Assembly: GCA_022592435.1 (NCBI GenBank)
Contig: JABYQS010000021.1
Coordinates: forward strand, 186,001-250,000
Origin: Cerioporus squamosus
Taxonomy: Eukaryota; Basidiomycota; Agaricomycetes; Polyporales; Polyporaceae
Direction of reading: 5' to 3'
DNA length: 64,000 nt
Shown here: piece after piece, positions 46,742-58,459 of the stretch
Layout of the letters: every line of letters begins with the position of its first letter
Position numbering within the stretch: position 1 is the first letter of the stretch
Translations under genes and position numbers: made by a program
The notes under the pieces: model-generated
What the model saw: only the letters and a program-made list of their open reading frames with translations
Told to the model about the DNA's origin: nothing
Databases searched by the model: none

Positions 46742-46811
46742 GCAGCTACGACCATATTCTGCGCAAGAAATAGCACCCAGCTATTTCTTGCTAGAATATG
46801 TTTGTAGCTGC
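46742..46811. repeat. 70-base strong hairpin
   Basis: The left arm begins GCAGCTACGACCATATTCTG and the right arm is its inverted copy ending in TTTGTAGCTGC. Each arm is about 31 bases with few mismatches, around a 7-base loop (CACCCAG). AAGAAATAG and CTATTTCTT form the perfect inner stem. It could be a foldback element or a hairpin RNA precursor. Confidence 0.75.
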
Positions 46812-48672
46812 GTTCGGTTTTACCGCTGCAAAGTCGTTAACTAATGGAGTTGTATACTCACCATATCGTGCCTAGATACCCCCTCGTCATTGCTGCTCTC
46901 TATCCCTTCTCGTCCACAGGTGGTATGATTGGGAGCGTTTGTACGGTCTGTCACTGACTCACATTCAAGTACATGCTGCTGGATTAGGCGGGATTAGCGC
47001 ATGATGTCTTGGCTAGAACTAGTTGAAACGGCATACTATGTGAAGCTATGCCCAGCACGAGCAACTGTACTTATGTAGTGGTCGTTGCGGACTTTGTGCA
47101 TGCGGTCTTTTCCAGTCGTCTTCCCCGGAAGCGCTTTCCCGATCTGGATCTCCCCATCCAAGCGCCCAGGCTCAGTCCCCTTTCGTCGCGACCCTCTCGT
47201 ACACAATGCAGTAAGTAACACCTACACGAAACATTGACCTCTTATCCCTCGGAATTCTTCGTCCAATGACACCCCTGGGCAGACGATAACTCTTCCAGCG
47301 CGTCCTGTCCGTTTCGTTCTGCCTTCGTCGTTCTGAACCACCTGCCAAGGTAGCAAACAGCGAGAAGATAGCCAGGGACAGCGGTCTCCAGACAACGACG
47401 TCAACTCGCAGCATGTCCAAGAACTGAACTCATGTACTGCGACTGTGCTATAAAGCCAAGGACATCCTCCCGAGGGCCTGGCCAAGACACAAGTGACTCG
47501 GAGCTCTGAACCCGTCCAGAACAGCAGGACGAAGGCTTGGAGATTCGGACGAGTGTCGAGAACTTTGGACACCATCTATGGTGGACTCGTCAGGGCTGGT
47601 TATACTCCCAGGAGCAACGATGTCGGCGACGCAGATGATGAACCTGCTGTCCAGCCTCCACGGCCCCATGTAATTTCAACCAGGCCACGGTCAACTCCCA
47701 TGTGAGTCGGTCACACTCATCTTCTTGTCGACTGTGGATATTGACATCCCGACTTATCCCTAGCCGACTCGCACCGTCAGCTGTCTGGCTTGGCCGCTCC
47801 GAAGAGCTTGACCCCTTACATTCCCCTCTCATAATAGGCTACTTCTCTACTGTAATAAGTGAGCGGTGCCCTTGTCTCTGCATACACCCTCACCTCCTGG
47901 TCGACAGGCGAGTCGCACTTCCCCGGTCTCGTCAGCAATCCGTTCACCAATTCCGGGCCTTCAGCAGCATGACAAGACGGAAGGAGGATCTTCAACACAG
48001 GAAGTTCTTCAGTGCTAGTCCGTGCTATAGCGCTCTGTACGTATGACCAGCGCTGCTGGGCTGGATACTCCAGCGGCAGTTGGACGATTAGTACGGTTGC
48101 GAATCGGGCAGTGCTGACAGGAGCAAACAAGTTTGCCGCAGGTGTGATCGCCGTTACTGGGAAATGTTACCCCACGAGGCTAGTGCGCACACCGTCTCGT
48201 AGGTAGGTTGCGAGTAATGGCGGTGGCATGGGAGACCGCGAGCTCTTGGAGCGGCATGCGCACGTCAGCTAGGCCTTTCGCCGCACTTCGTCCGTTCAGT
48301 CGTTGCGCAGTGTTCAGTGATGTTAGTGGCGTCGGGAGCAGGGCCTGGCCCGAAGGAAGAGGGTAGTCCGGCAACCGCGGCAACCACGCTAGCAAGACAG
48401 TGGTATCCTCCCGCATTATGTCCTGGGCGTATCAAGCAAAAATACTGAAGGCTCGATCAGAGGCCCTGTTGCCGTCCGTATGGATCGGGGATACAGGTAC
48501 ATACATGGCACTACGCCGTACATATCGACTGTGTCATCAGAGGTGCGAGCGTCAGTGCGGAAGTTCAGCCGCTTGTGGGATGATAGTACTAACCAGAAGT
48601 TGTCTGTAAGCACGGCATGGTTCCAATGGTCTTACTCTCTCTGACATGCTGTCGCCGCTCACGGAACCTCCT
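46812..48672. other. No firm gene; possible weak coding signal
   Basis: A plus-strand frame at 47493-47701 (GGLVRAGYTPRSNDVGDADD), with plausible GT..AG sites to segments at 47763 and 47909, could form a small protein ending near 47972. I do not recognise it and cannot exclude chance. The rest shows nothing. Confidence 0.3.
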
Positions 48673-49890
48673 TCAACGCAGGGTAACCCGTACTCGATGT
48701 TCAGACCTCGACAACTGGTCAAGCAACTCGCGCACCACTCGCATCTGGATTTCGGTCAAGTGACCCTTCTCTCGGAGCTCATCGAGCCACCGGTCTCGGG
48801 TGACCATCCGAGCGAAGACGTACAAGTAGACGAGATCTTCAATTCCGAAAGAGGCGAGGAGGTGCGCGAGTCTCTTGGCATCTACTGGTGGGAGGCAAGA
48901 AGCCAGGATGTCTTGCACGGAAGACGTCGATGTGAGAGGCGTTCGACAAGCCACTGCGAGGCCGGCGCTCTATTGTTTCAATATGCTCGTAGTGTCAGCA
49001 ACCAATGCCAGCAAAGAACGCATATGTACTACCTGTTGGAAGTTGATGGACCGTGCGAGTGGTTGTGCGTGAACTGGACCGTTGTGGTAATCGGGCCAGA
49101 GTGGCTCCGAAGGTTCGAACAGCGGCCGCGAGTTGGGGATGGGTGCCAAAGGGCGCAGCCAATACCCTCCCCTCCAGCGCCCTGGTGGTCGACTGAGAAT
49201 GCGCTTTCGTATACCAGGTGAGATAGTACGGTGTTTCAGTCTTCGTGGGCCTCGGGAGATGTGTGGCAACGAAGGTGCCCTGAGTATTCGAAAAGACAAT
49301 TGTCGACGCGAGCGACGGATCATGGATCGTTCTGGAGTCTAAACGAGTAGGTATAGTGAATAGGACACAGGATGCCCTGCTAGATTGCGTATGACGGACG
49401 AACGTACGCAATTGCGCAGAGATGATCGAGGAATCTTGCAGGACGATTGACTTGCGCGATGGGGCTTGAGCGAGTTGCGAAGGTAGAAGGTGATGGGCCA
49501 ACCATCTTCATATTCGCGTAGGAGCGCGACTTCCTCGAGGACCTGCACTATCTGTCATTTGGCGAATTCATGCAGCAGCACGACGAGCATACCTTCTCTT
49601 TGACCAATGCGATGACCGTCGGATCCTGACGGGAGTATGTCATGTTCAGATTCATGCCATAGTCCGCGCACTTTCTTCGTATGAGGTGCTGCGTGATCAG
49701 ACTGATCAATGAAAGTACCTGAACCGCATAGAGACGAGCGTACCAATATTTCAGTGAAGATGTCCTCACAGCTATGCAAACCCATATCTTCTTGCAGCGA
49801 TCGCTTGCTTCCGTCTCCAACATACATGCGATTCGGCTGAGAGCGAGGCCGTGCAATCAACTCGCTGTTGGCTGAATAGTCAGAGTGACC
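48673..49890 (-). CDS. YxDGWP family protein, copy C
   Basis: Unnamed family, also seen as copies A, B and D. Read on the minus strand: a segment with RMYVGDGSKRSLQEDMGLHS (about 49790-49830), then LIRRKCADYGMNLNMTYSRQ, then VALLREYEDGWPITFYLRNS (about 49470-49530). A Ser/Thr-rich variable middle follows. The C-terminal module has SVQDILASCLPPVDAKRLAH, LLASFGIEDLVYLYVFARM, TRDRWLDELREKG and LTEIQMRVVRELLDQL, ending at 48673. Introns lie where they do in copies A and D. The conserved parts look intact, but the middle (about 48960-49440) cannot be followed with certainty. The protein appears soluble. Function is unknown, and the start may be further upstream. Confidence 0.6.
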
Positions 49891-50978
49891 TCATAAACAC
49901 CGGTAGGAAGAACACTCGCCTGCAGGGCATCGTTGCCACTGGAATGGTGGTACGAATCGGAGGCTTTCGCGGAGGCTAGAGCGAATGCAGAGGACGGATA
50001 TATTGATCGCACGGCTGGAGCACCATGACCCTGCGGTCTGGACCGCTGCGCACGGACCACCTATATGCTTCCCGCAATGAGTTACATAGGGCGACCCCCT
50101 TAATTGCAAGAGGAGCGCAGGGTCGCGTCGGAATCACATCACCGGCAGGGCTAGAAAGTGCTCATTGGTATGCTCGTCTGCCGGCATTGGGTTCCTCCTC
50201 CCCAGTTGCAGCCAAGCGCGACTCTCGGGAGGCTGTCGCGCCAAGCTCAACTCTATTTGCTAACGATGTATCTCTGACGTACCTGTCGAAAGTCTACACC
50301 GAGACGATACGGGCTAATCCCCAGCCCGCACCTGACGCTGGTCAGCGTCCGAACCTGTGGATTGATCTTCATGGCATACAGAGGAATTGAGACAGCGTGC
50401 CTGTGGACCTACAGACCATCGCCGCGAGGCCTATCACTGGAGATACTGATCCCGTCGCGTAGAAAGCCAGTGTCAGAGCTGATGAGCTCCTTTCTCAGCA
50501 AACCCGTCTAAACGTTCCCCGATAACGACACTCACCTGCACAACAGACTTGCACGCCGTTCCGAAGGAACAGGAGAGAGACTTATGGTAGATTACTATGC
50601 CCAATGTAGGTACTGCTTTACATGTAACATAACAACAATAAACCCCGGAAGATAGACCAAACGGAAAGCGGAACAGTGTAGTTGTACTTCTTCTGTCCAT
50701 CCACTGATTGGCGCGACCCAAGTCCGGTTTGTGATGTACAATGTCAATGAGAGAACGACGAGAAAGATGACAACAAAAGAGCGCGGTGACATCGTATGAG
50801 TACGACATTGAGATACTGGACAGAACGAGATGGACGAAAAACTGAGAGATAGATACTATTAGATAGTGCGCGTGTATGTCACGGCTTCCTCGAGTATGTG
50901 CTCGTCTTGAGTAACGTCGGCACACGGAAGAACACAGGTTATGCGATTGACTTGCCCTCGACTTGCGGAATGAAACGT
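49891..50978. other. Intergenic with orphan coding-like fragment
   Basis: A plus-strand frame ending at 50390 reads TYLSKVYTETIRANPQPAPD then QRPNLWIDLHGIQRN. Its composition is protein-like, but I recognise no family and see no upstream exons, so it may be a pseudogene remnant. The rest holds nothing firm. Confidence 0.3.
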
Positions 50979-53499
50979 TCAGCGGGAGTGCGCGGCAGCC
51001 TTGATGAGGTCCGCTGCACGCTCAGCGAGAGCGTATGTAGGGACCATCGTGTGGGCGGCAGGTACGAAGGGCTGTAATGTAACAAACTGAGTGGTGTTTC
51101 TTCGCATTTACGGCGGAATACGTACGAAGGCAGAGGCATCGACAACACGCAGGCCAATGGTGCCCTTGACAGTGAGGTCAGGGTTGAGGGCGCCGCTGCC
51201 CTTGGCGGTGGTGCCGCTCTTGCCCATACCGACGGTGCCGGACACATGGTTGACGACGAGAGCGTTCGCACGGATGAACTCCTCGATCTGCGCATCTGTC
51301 TGAGCGTTCGCAGATTCGCCGAACTCGCTGATAATCCAGCTCTTCCATGCAGGCGCCTGGAGGAAGCGACGTCCGGCCTTGAGAGCCTCCCGCATGGTGT
51401 GAATGTCGAAGCCACCCTTGTCGCTCAGCAAACCGGGGTTGATGATCGGGTAGTCGAAGGGGTTGGTCGACTTCAGCGTCAGGTTGCCACCTATGCAAAG
51501 CATGCACATTGCCAATCAGAAGCACCAACGAAGCGATAGAGTAGTCGGATCTTACGAGAGACAGGTGTATAGAGGTTGCTGATGAGCGTGAGGAAGTGAC
51601 CAGCCGGAGGAGGAACACCACCGAAGGCAATGAACAGATCCTGTGCGTCATCCCGTGTTAGTGGACAGACCAGCATCCGATCAGGACAAATGGTGACTTG
51701 CCGAGAAGATGAGCTGGTAGTGAGGAGCCGTTGGACCCGCGCTAGGATCAGGAACGGTCTTGAAGATGCTGTCACTGGAAGGAAGCCGTTCCCAAGCCCA
51801 CTGGTTGGCTGCGCCAAGAGTGAAGTCGCCCGTACGGCTGTTCTGCCAGAGCGCGAGCTGCTCCGCCGCGAGCGTCGAGTTCGCACCCAGGTTGTCGAGC
51901 GTGTCGTTGGAGCTGACTTGATAGTTGGTCGTGAGAAGCGGGTGATCCTGCATATTCTGGCCAACATCAGGGAGGTCGACGAGCGAGGTAATGCCATGAG
52001 ATGAGCATTGCGCCTTGGGGCCGATACCCGAGAGGAGCACTGTCAAGGTCGAGGACATGTGAGCTGATGATGCTTTGGAATATGTCGTGAATGAGAGACG
52101 ACATACGAATTTGGGGCGAACCGATAGCGCCTGCGGAGAGGATAACCTCCTTTGACGCCTTCACGCTGTAAACGGATTTATTGGGGCCGCTGGTATACTG
52201 CACGCCACGGACGACGGGGACACCGCCCTGCGAACTCGTCTTGACGACCTTGGTCACCTGAGCACCGACGACAACGTCCAGGTTGCTGCGAGACAGGGCG
52301 GGCTGGATATAATTCCTAGCCGAGTCCGACCGAGCGCCATCCTGAATCTGTATCCCGTTCGGAGATCACGTCAACATATGGTCACCATCACAATGAGCGT
52401 AAAGTTGTGACGAACCGCGAAAGGCGTCCAGCCTGTCAAGGAAGGGATGACGTGAGTTACACACCGCATAGAGGACGGGAGGATGCACTCACTGAAGCCG
52501 ATCATATCACCAGAGTTTACATCCGGGTTGTACGGGAACTCCGAGGACAGTTCTGCTTGAGCGTTCAGGCCGATCTGGTCTGTCGGAAGGGAGACCTGGG
52601 GGAGCCCGGCACCTAGCGGGCCCTTGGTGCTGTGAAGACTGGGGATAAACTTCGATGTAGCATTCTGGACGTTGGGCGAGTTCGTGAAGTTCTCCAGCTG
52701 CGGTATCACGATGATGAGCGCGGACTGTCTTGATGTCTAGACTCTTGCAGAATCACACACCTTCAACATGTAGGGGAGTATGTTGTTCCAACTCCAACCG
52801 CGGTCACCCGTCACAGATGCCCAGCGGTCGTAGTCGTCCCTCGCACCACGCGTGTAGATCATGTAGTCTGGCAACCCGCTTGTGAGAAGGCGGGAGAGAC
52901 GCATGACAGAACCACATACTGATGGACGTGGATCCTCCCAGGACTTTCCCGCGCGCGTAACCAATGGAACGATCATTCATTCCCAACTGAGGAGTGGTCG
53001 TGTAGTTCCAGTCCTGCCGTAATTCAATTGAGCATGAGTAACCTGCACATGGACCATGTCTGATGGGACGAAGACGACACTCACGAATGTCGAGCCGGTC
53101 AATAATGGCGCCAACCATGGAATCTCAATGTTCGTGTTGTTGTAGTCGCTAACGCAGCCAGTATGTGAACACAGCTCCTCTTGTGCATCTCATAGGAGGC
53201 GCGTACCTTGATCCAGCTTCCAACAATAGCACCTTGATGGAGCTGTTCTCCGTCAACCGGTTTGCCAAAACACCACCAGCCGCACCAGCTGCATCCCCCC
53301 GCCGTCAGCGTCCGCGACCGTTGCATCGAGTTGCCGGGAATGACGTACCACCAACGATGACATAGTCATAAGTAGTGCGCGAAACATGGCTAGCCGCAGC
53401 CTCAGGGCTCAGGTAGAGAGCCGCAAAAGCACGCTGCGGGGCAGCAACTGAAAGGAAAAGAAGAGCTGCCTGAACGGCGGAGGATGAGTGGGAGAACAT
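50979..53499 (-). CDS. GMC oxidoreductase, aryl-alcohol-oxidase-like (AA3)
   Basis: A secreted FAD enzyme that oxidises alcohols and reduces oxygen to hydrogen peroxide, feeding ligninolytic peroxidases. The ATG at 53499 gives a signal peptide (MFSHSSSAVQAALLFLSVAA); one at 53523 is possible. Splicing yields YDYVIVGAGAAGGVLANRLT with the FAD-binding GxGxxG, then LLLEAGS. GMC signature 1 lies around YARGKVLGGSTSIS and signature 2 around GAIGSPQI and LLSGIGP. The catalytic His is in NHVSGTVGMG and the second His in FVPAAHTMVPTYALAERAAD, near the end at 50979. About ten short introns interrupt it. Expected length is about 600 residues, usual for the family. Aryl alcohols are the likeliest substrates, but other AA3_2 specificities cannot be excluded. 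Confidence 0.9.
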
Positions 53500-54286
53500 G
53501 ATGCGACTCCGTCTACCGTCCAAGCCAGCGACTACACCAGCGGGGTTATAACGAGCGAAAGATCACCAAAGGGGAAGGGGAGAGAGAAGGACGAACAAAC
53601 AAGCAGCGGACGGAGAGCGGGTCGGGGTCCGTACTTATGTATTCTGCGATATGTCGGGAAGTCCGCGCAAGACGCGCAAGTCTGAGTGACCCAGACAACG
53701 GATGTCTCGAATCAGCGACGCATCACTAGTGTGAGGTAATCTCCCCCGTTCCGGGATGGACTTCGAGCTTGACCCGGGGCCGGTGCGGCGAAATTGCAAT
53801 GATTGCATTCACCTGGCCGTCTATCAGGAACGGCGACACAAGCGCAGACACTTGCACGGCGGGCGGAGACAGGAAGCGCACGGGCTAGCGGGAGGAGCAC
53901 CGGGTGCATATGGCTCTGCTCGTCCAAGTCCTTCAGGGCTGACGGTCCTACTGTCATCACATCAATCGGCAACGGGGTACCTGAAGGGCTCGGAGATCAG
54001 CAAAGATCAGCAAACGGCGGGGGAAGAGAAGGAAGCCCGAGCGACATCCAATCCGATGTTGCAGTGCCAGCTCCGTGATCTACCTGCGCGACCTGGCATC
54101 AGATGACTCTCACGGAAGAGTAAAGGCAAACACTGTTTCATTCCTTGTTCGCAACATCGAGGAACTCAACACCCATACAAGACCGTCCGTTTCTCCGGAT
54201 ACAGGACGGCCTCATCAACGTGTCCGTGGTCCGAGAGCGTCCGTGGCGAACCGATAGTAGTACAAGCGCAAGCGATTGCGCAGACA
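53500..54286. other. Intergenic, no gene seen
   Basis: This holds the promoter of the GMC gene and the 3' side of the HUA1-like gene. Short conflicting frames only. Confidence 0.5.
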
Positions 54287-55737
54287 TTACACGAATGTCC
54301 GTCCGACACCGCCGCATATACTGCACGTCTCCTCGTCGAAGATGAGGAAGGACGTCGTGCCCCGTCCCCCGCAGCGCCAGCACAGCCGGCCTCCAATGCG
54401 CGGGTCACCCGGAGGATAGACGACGGCGTTTCCTGGCGACGATTGCATTCCGCTCCCACCGCCGGGCGCGGGCCACGAGGGTGGCGGAAACACGGACCGA
54501 CCGCCCACACCGCCCAGCCTGTCAAGGTACGATGACATGGGCAGTATGCCGCCAGCGATAGGCACGATGCGCGTTGATGCGCCGGGGTACCCGTTGCTGC
54601 TCGTCTGACTGACGCGGGACGTGGTTGCGGAGCGTGAGAGGCCCGAGTTCGTGGGCAAGCCTTGTCCAGACCACGACGCACTTTGCTGGTGTAATGCGGC
54701 TTGTGGCGCGCTAAACACTGGCAACGGACGCTGGAGCGTCGTAGAGGAGGACGAGGAAGACGACGCCCGACCGTCGGCAGCCCAGGGCGCATATGTGATG
54801 GGCCCTGTGTATGGCTTGGAGTACTTGTCCCAGCACCGCGCGCAGGGGTGCGAAGGATCATAGTTTCGGTACCCGGTGTTACGGCCTGGCAGAGGCGGAT
54901 CGTTTTAGTGGACGCCCCTGGGCCATATATCATGTCGCATAAGCACTCACATTTCTGACACTCAAAGCCAGCCGGATACACTAGCACCTTGCCATGATGC
55001 AACAAGGGATGACCAGGCACAGGACGATCCGTAGGACGACCATCATTTGGGCTGCCCTCCTGGATGGGGGAGGTGGGCGTGGCCGGGAGGGACTTTCCAG
55101 GACGATTCGGGGGTTCTCCGGGAGGCGGGGCATACCTCCTGCTCGAGGATGACGGCGATGAGAGATCCGAGTCCTCGTTCTGGTACCGCGAGCTCGAGCC
55201 ACCATACAAATCACTATCGGACCCGCCAGCTGCGTAGAAGTCCCGCGCAAAGTCAGACAAAGGAGCTTGTGGCACGTTCGGAGTGGAGGATGGACGTTGT
55301 ATCCTAGCCAGATCTGGATGGAGGGGCGGTGGAACGGGCGTGGTGTACAGTTCCTGCCTGCGCTGCCCAGGGAAAGCCGACCAGCTGGTCGGCCCCGTCG
55401 GCTGCGGGGAAATGCCCCATGATGGTGGCGGGAACTGCGAGGAACCGTACTGCTGCTGATTCGGCGCAACAAGAGCTGGTTGCTGGAATGGCCTTCGTGG
55501 CCCGACTTCGAGCGTGGCCTCTCCCTCGTAGACGTTCGGGGCCGGCGTGTACGCAGGAGGCAGCTCCTCGTTGAGGAGATCACTCACGGATGTGTCGATC
55601 TGCGGCGGCGGTCCTTCCCCACCACCTCGGTCTCCGTCAGACGAGGTCTGTCCTACGTTGGATGAGCCTGCTTCCGACGCTCCCGTGGGTGTCGGTGTCA
55701 CTGCAGGCGTACGGAAGGGATTGTGCGATGAAACCAT
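54287..55737 (-). CDS. HUA1-like proline-rich zinc-motif protein
   Basis: A cytosolic hydrophilic protein of the yeast Hua1 type, linked to ubiquitin and endocytic actin patches. Two exons (55737-54951 and 54885-54287) give 461 residues. The ATG at 55737 (MVSSHNPFRTPAVTPT) is chosen because conservation begins there. Motifs: LLNEELPPAYTP (a PPxY, possible WW-domain or Rsp5/NEDD4 ligand), LEVGPRRPFQ, a long Pro/Ser-rich region, then HPLLHHGKVLVYPAGFECQK. Splicing completes a CxxC pair (CQKC) and leads to HPCARCWDKYSKPYTG. The C-terminus is VVYPPGDPRIGGRLCWRCGG and CSICGGVGRTF, the two-CxxC Hua1 signature. The open frame continues past the splice donor, but only the spliced form carries these motifs. 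It is 390 bases downstream of VPS28 on the same strand. Confidence 0.9.
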
Positions 55738-56127
55738 AGATGGAGCTCTGTGCGCGTTCCTGGGACGTCGGTGTTGCAAGGGTCAAGTATATGATATGTC
55801 CTGGTATCTAGGCACAAGTCAGGTCGTTTCAGCGTATGTCGAGCCTGCGTTGGGCGCGATGCCGAGGGAATAGTGGCGGGTGAGTATGAGAGACAGCTGC
55901 GGAATGACAGACATGGCAGGAAGAAGTAGGGCAGGTGCTGTGCAGGAGCCGCCGACAAGTTGGCACTGGCGTGGTCCAACACGCCCGAGCAATATAACAA
56001 TGACAACGACCGGGCAGTATGATAGTGGTTCTATTGGTACAGAATGATACACAAGGGCAGTACAAGGTATCCATAGACATACCCGGTCGACGCACGACGC
56101 ACGCTGGCAGCAATATTAATCTCACTT
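55738..56127. other. Intergenic between VPS28 and HUA1-like genes
   Basis: About 390 bases carrying the VPS28 3' end and the HUA1-like promoter. No separate feature seen. Confidence 0.6.
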
Positions 56128-57117
56128 TCACGTATGGTCCTCCTTTCCGCTCAGACTCCTGAAGAACTCGGCATACGCATGCTCGATGTCGAACGACAGC
56201 TGTAAGCAAAATGACATGAGCATCACCTCTGCCAACCCGAGCAGCCCTCGGGTTCATATCGAGAGTACGCACCTGGCGCGCCTGCTCCTCGGTCAGCTCC
56301 TCCGACGCCTTCATCCCATTCAGTGTAATCAACCTGTGCACTCAGTCAGTCAATCTGACTCACACCCGCAGCCCGACCGCGCATGGTTCCGAACAGGGAC
56401 GAAGGGAGAAACGCACCATCCGACCATCTTGCTCCGGCCCTCCCAGTCCTTGCTCCCCTTGAACCGCGCGTAACTCGTCACAAGCTCCTGCAGAATCGGA
56501 TGCAGCTGGTCCTTCGCGCGCATCCGCAGCTTGAGCGCGTCCACAAAGGTGATAAAGTTCTGTACCGCGCATGCTCTCAGAACACGCATGTCGCTCGAAC
56601 CTACGGTAGATACGGAGTGGGGGCGCACCTGTGTCGTCTCCGCGACCCACTTCGCGGTCTCTGGCCCGGCCTCGCTCGAGTGCTCCACCGTGGCGGGGAC
56701 GCCGACTTGTATTCGGTGCAGCGCGGCGGGATGGTCCATCTAACCCAATCTGTGAGCAGCGCCGTTGCTGGGGCGAGGAGAGAAGTGACGTACCCGATAC
56801 CGCGACATGAACTGCTCTATCGACGGGACATCATCGCCCACGAGCTTCAGCATGGTCTTGTACTGCGATAGCAGGCGGGTGCATGCGGGAGAATACCTCT
56901 TCGACACGACCGCTTAGTCTTACCTCACGCGAGGAAAGCCGAGAGCAAGGAGAAGCACTCACTCCTCCGCCGTCACTGAGTCCCGCACATACGCGCGTTC
57001 TAGGTACTCCAACGCGACTATAACACCAAAGAGCGTCGCCAAGAGCCCATACTTCTCGCGTTCGGTGTTTGTCGTGTAAAGCCGGACCTCTTCGTCCAGG
57101 TTGAGCGGGGCGGACAT
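56128..57117 (-). CDS. ESCRT-I subunit Vps28
   Basis: Vps28 is part of ESCRT-I, which sorts ubiquitinated membrane cargo into multivesicular endosomes. Six exons (57117-56963, 56896-56794, 56739-56629, 56559-56417, 56333-56273, 56199-56128) join in frame to 214 residues, the usual size. The start MSAPLNLDEEVRLYTTNTER is the conserved N-terminus; an ATG 24 bases upstream is less likely. The N-terminal core domain includes LEYLERAYVRDSVTAEEYSP and VPSIEQFMSRYRMDHPAALH. The C-terminal four-helix domain, which binds ESCRT-II in yeast, includes NFITFVDALKLRMRAKDQLH and SKDWEGRSKMVGWLITLNGM and ends EFFRSLSGKEDHT. All splice sites are GT..AG. There are no frame breaks, as expected for an essential-type trafficking gene. 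Confidence 0.96.
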
Positions 57118-57302
57118 GGTGGCGGAAGGCAAGGAGCTCAAGCTTCAAGCTTGGGCGCTCCGTTCCCGTTGTGCTCGTACTTGGCACGTACATAGTTGAG
57201 TCGCATAAGCGTATCAGTACATCCCATAGTATTGCAGTGATGAAACATCGAACAGAACGTCATTAATCCTACAGCAGCGGCACCTAATAGGCATCCACAG
57301 TC

Positions 57303-58347
57303 CTAGTCGTCATACGCCCAGTCCTCAATTTCGTCTTGAACGCCCGCGATGGCCGGGAGGTCGTTCCAGACACGCGCGCGCATCGCTGCGAACTCCTCCC
57401 GCAGTTCCTCGATGCAGTTAGAGCATGCACCCGTGCAGTCCGCGAATTCCTCGCGCGACTCGTAGTCGTTCCCGTCTTCTTGCTCGTCGATGTACTCCAT
57501 GAACCTGTTGTCAAGCGGGTCACCGTCGCGCCAAGACTCCTTTCCGTTCTCCTCAGTGTATGCGAGGTGCGAAATCACCTCGGGGCACCCATCGACGAAC
57601 CCCCAGCTGTACGAACAGGACTTGGACGCCTCAAACTTCTCCTGGCACTCCTCGATCATCCGAGTGCCATGCTCCTTCAGGCGCTCCTTCGCGCGAGCGA
57701 TCAGCTCGATGTTCTTGGGAGTCAGCCGCTCGGGTGTGCCGTCCGCCCGAGTCGTGCCCCTAAGGACAACGGCGGGATCGAGTTGGCAGCACCGGTATAC
57801 GGCAGCGGGGACCATCTCGAACTGACCGGTCTGTTGGAAGAGGTTGAGGGCTTCGATGGCGTTCTCGTCTTTGAAGTTGTGACGGAACTCCGGGCCGTCG
57901 CGTTCGTCCCACTCGGAGAGGTTGGCAGGGAAGAGCGTCTGGAGGGCCACGTAAGCGTCGTCGACGAGCTGTTGCATGTCGTACTTGGTGCCAACCCGCA
58001 GCCAAGCGAAGAGAACGGAGATGGGCTCAGCGGCGGAACCACCGGACTTGCTGCATAATGCATCTTGGTCAGGGCACCATGCAACACGAAGCATTTGTGG
58101 CCACTCACCTGAGTCCGTAAGCAACACGGAGGATCTGCTTGATGTCGTAGGGTGTGTCGGTGACACGGACGACCGGATATCCGTCCATGTACTCGATGGG
58201 GTTGTCCAGTTCAGCGGCGAGGACAGGGCTGTGGCGTGCCAGCACGCCTTTGTGGATCTGAAAGAAAACGTTCATGGCGATGATGATGGCGTTCCCATCG
58301 GGGAAGGAGACCTCAGTGTCTCTCTGGAGACCGGCGGCGGCGTTCAT
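57303..58347 (-). CDS. BTB/POZ domain protein
   Basis: BTB domains mediate dimerisation, often as Cullin-3 adaptors. Two exons (58347-58109 and 58050-57303) join in frame to 328 residues. The BTB start is clear: RDTEVSFPDGNAIIIAMNVF then FQIHKGVLARHSPVLAAEL, with VVRVTDTPYDIKQILRVAYG. The second exon continues as AAEPISVLFAWLRVGTKYDM, then a long helical region (LYRCC-type VPAAVYRCCQLDP). The tail is rich in Cys and acidic residues, ending EDWAYDD. This architecture is a large, lineage-expanded group in Agaricomycetes with unknown partners. A short TATA-like sequence stands about 105 bases upstream. Confidence 0.88.
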
Positions 58348-58450
58348 GGGAGTGAGTCGATTGATGCCAGAGAATTGTACCTGAGAGCGTTGAGGGATCT
58401 TGTGCGTTATATGGAGGTGGGTTCAGCACAAATCGAGTCCACGTGACGGC

Positions 58451-58459
58451 CTATTTATG
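58451..58459 (-). promoter_or_regulatory. TATA-like box of BTB gene
   Basis: On the minus strand, CATAAATAG lies about 105 bases before the ATG at 58347. Confidence 0.45.

Noticed and set aside
47493..48046. Possible small spliced gene
   Set aside because: Splice-like sites join short frames, but no family, start context or conserved motif supports a confident gene call.
54166..54884. C-terminal 240 codons of the 537-codon read-through frame of the HUA1-like gene
   Set aside because: The spliced form ending at 54287 carries the conserved CxxC motifs; the read-through part is an out-of-frame shadow.
57336..58058. 240-codon plus-strand frame
   Set aside because: Antisense to the BTB gene second exon, whose minus-strand product is coherent and correctly spliced.
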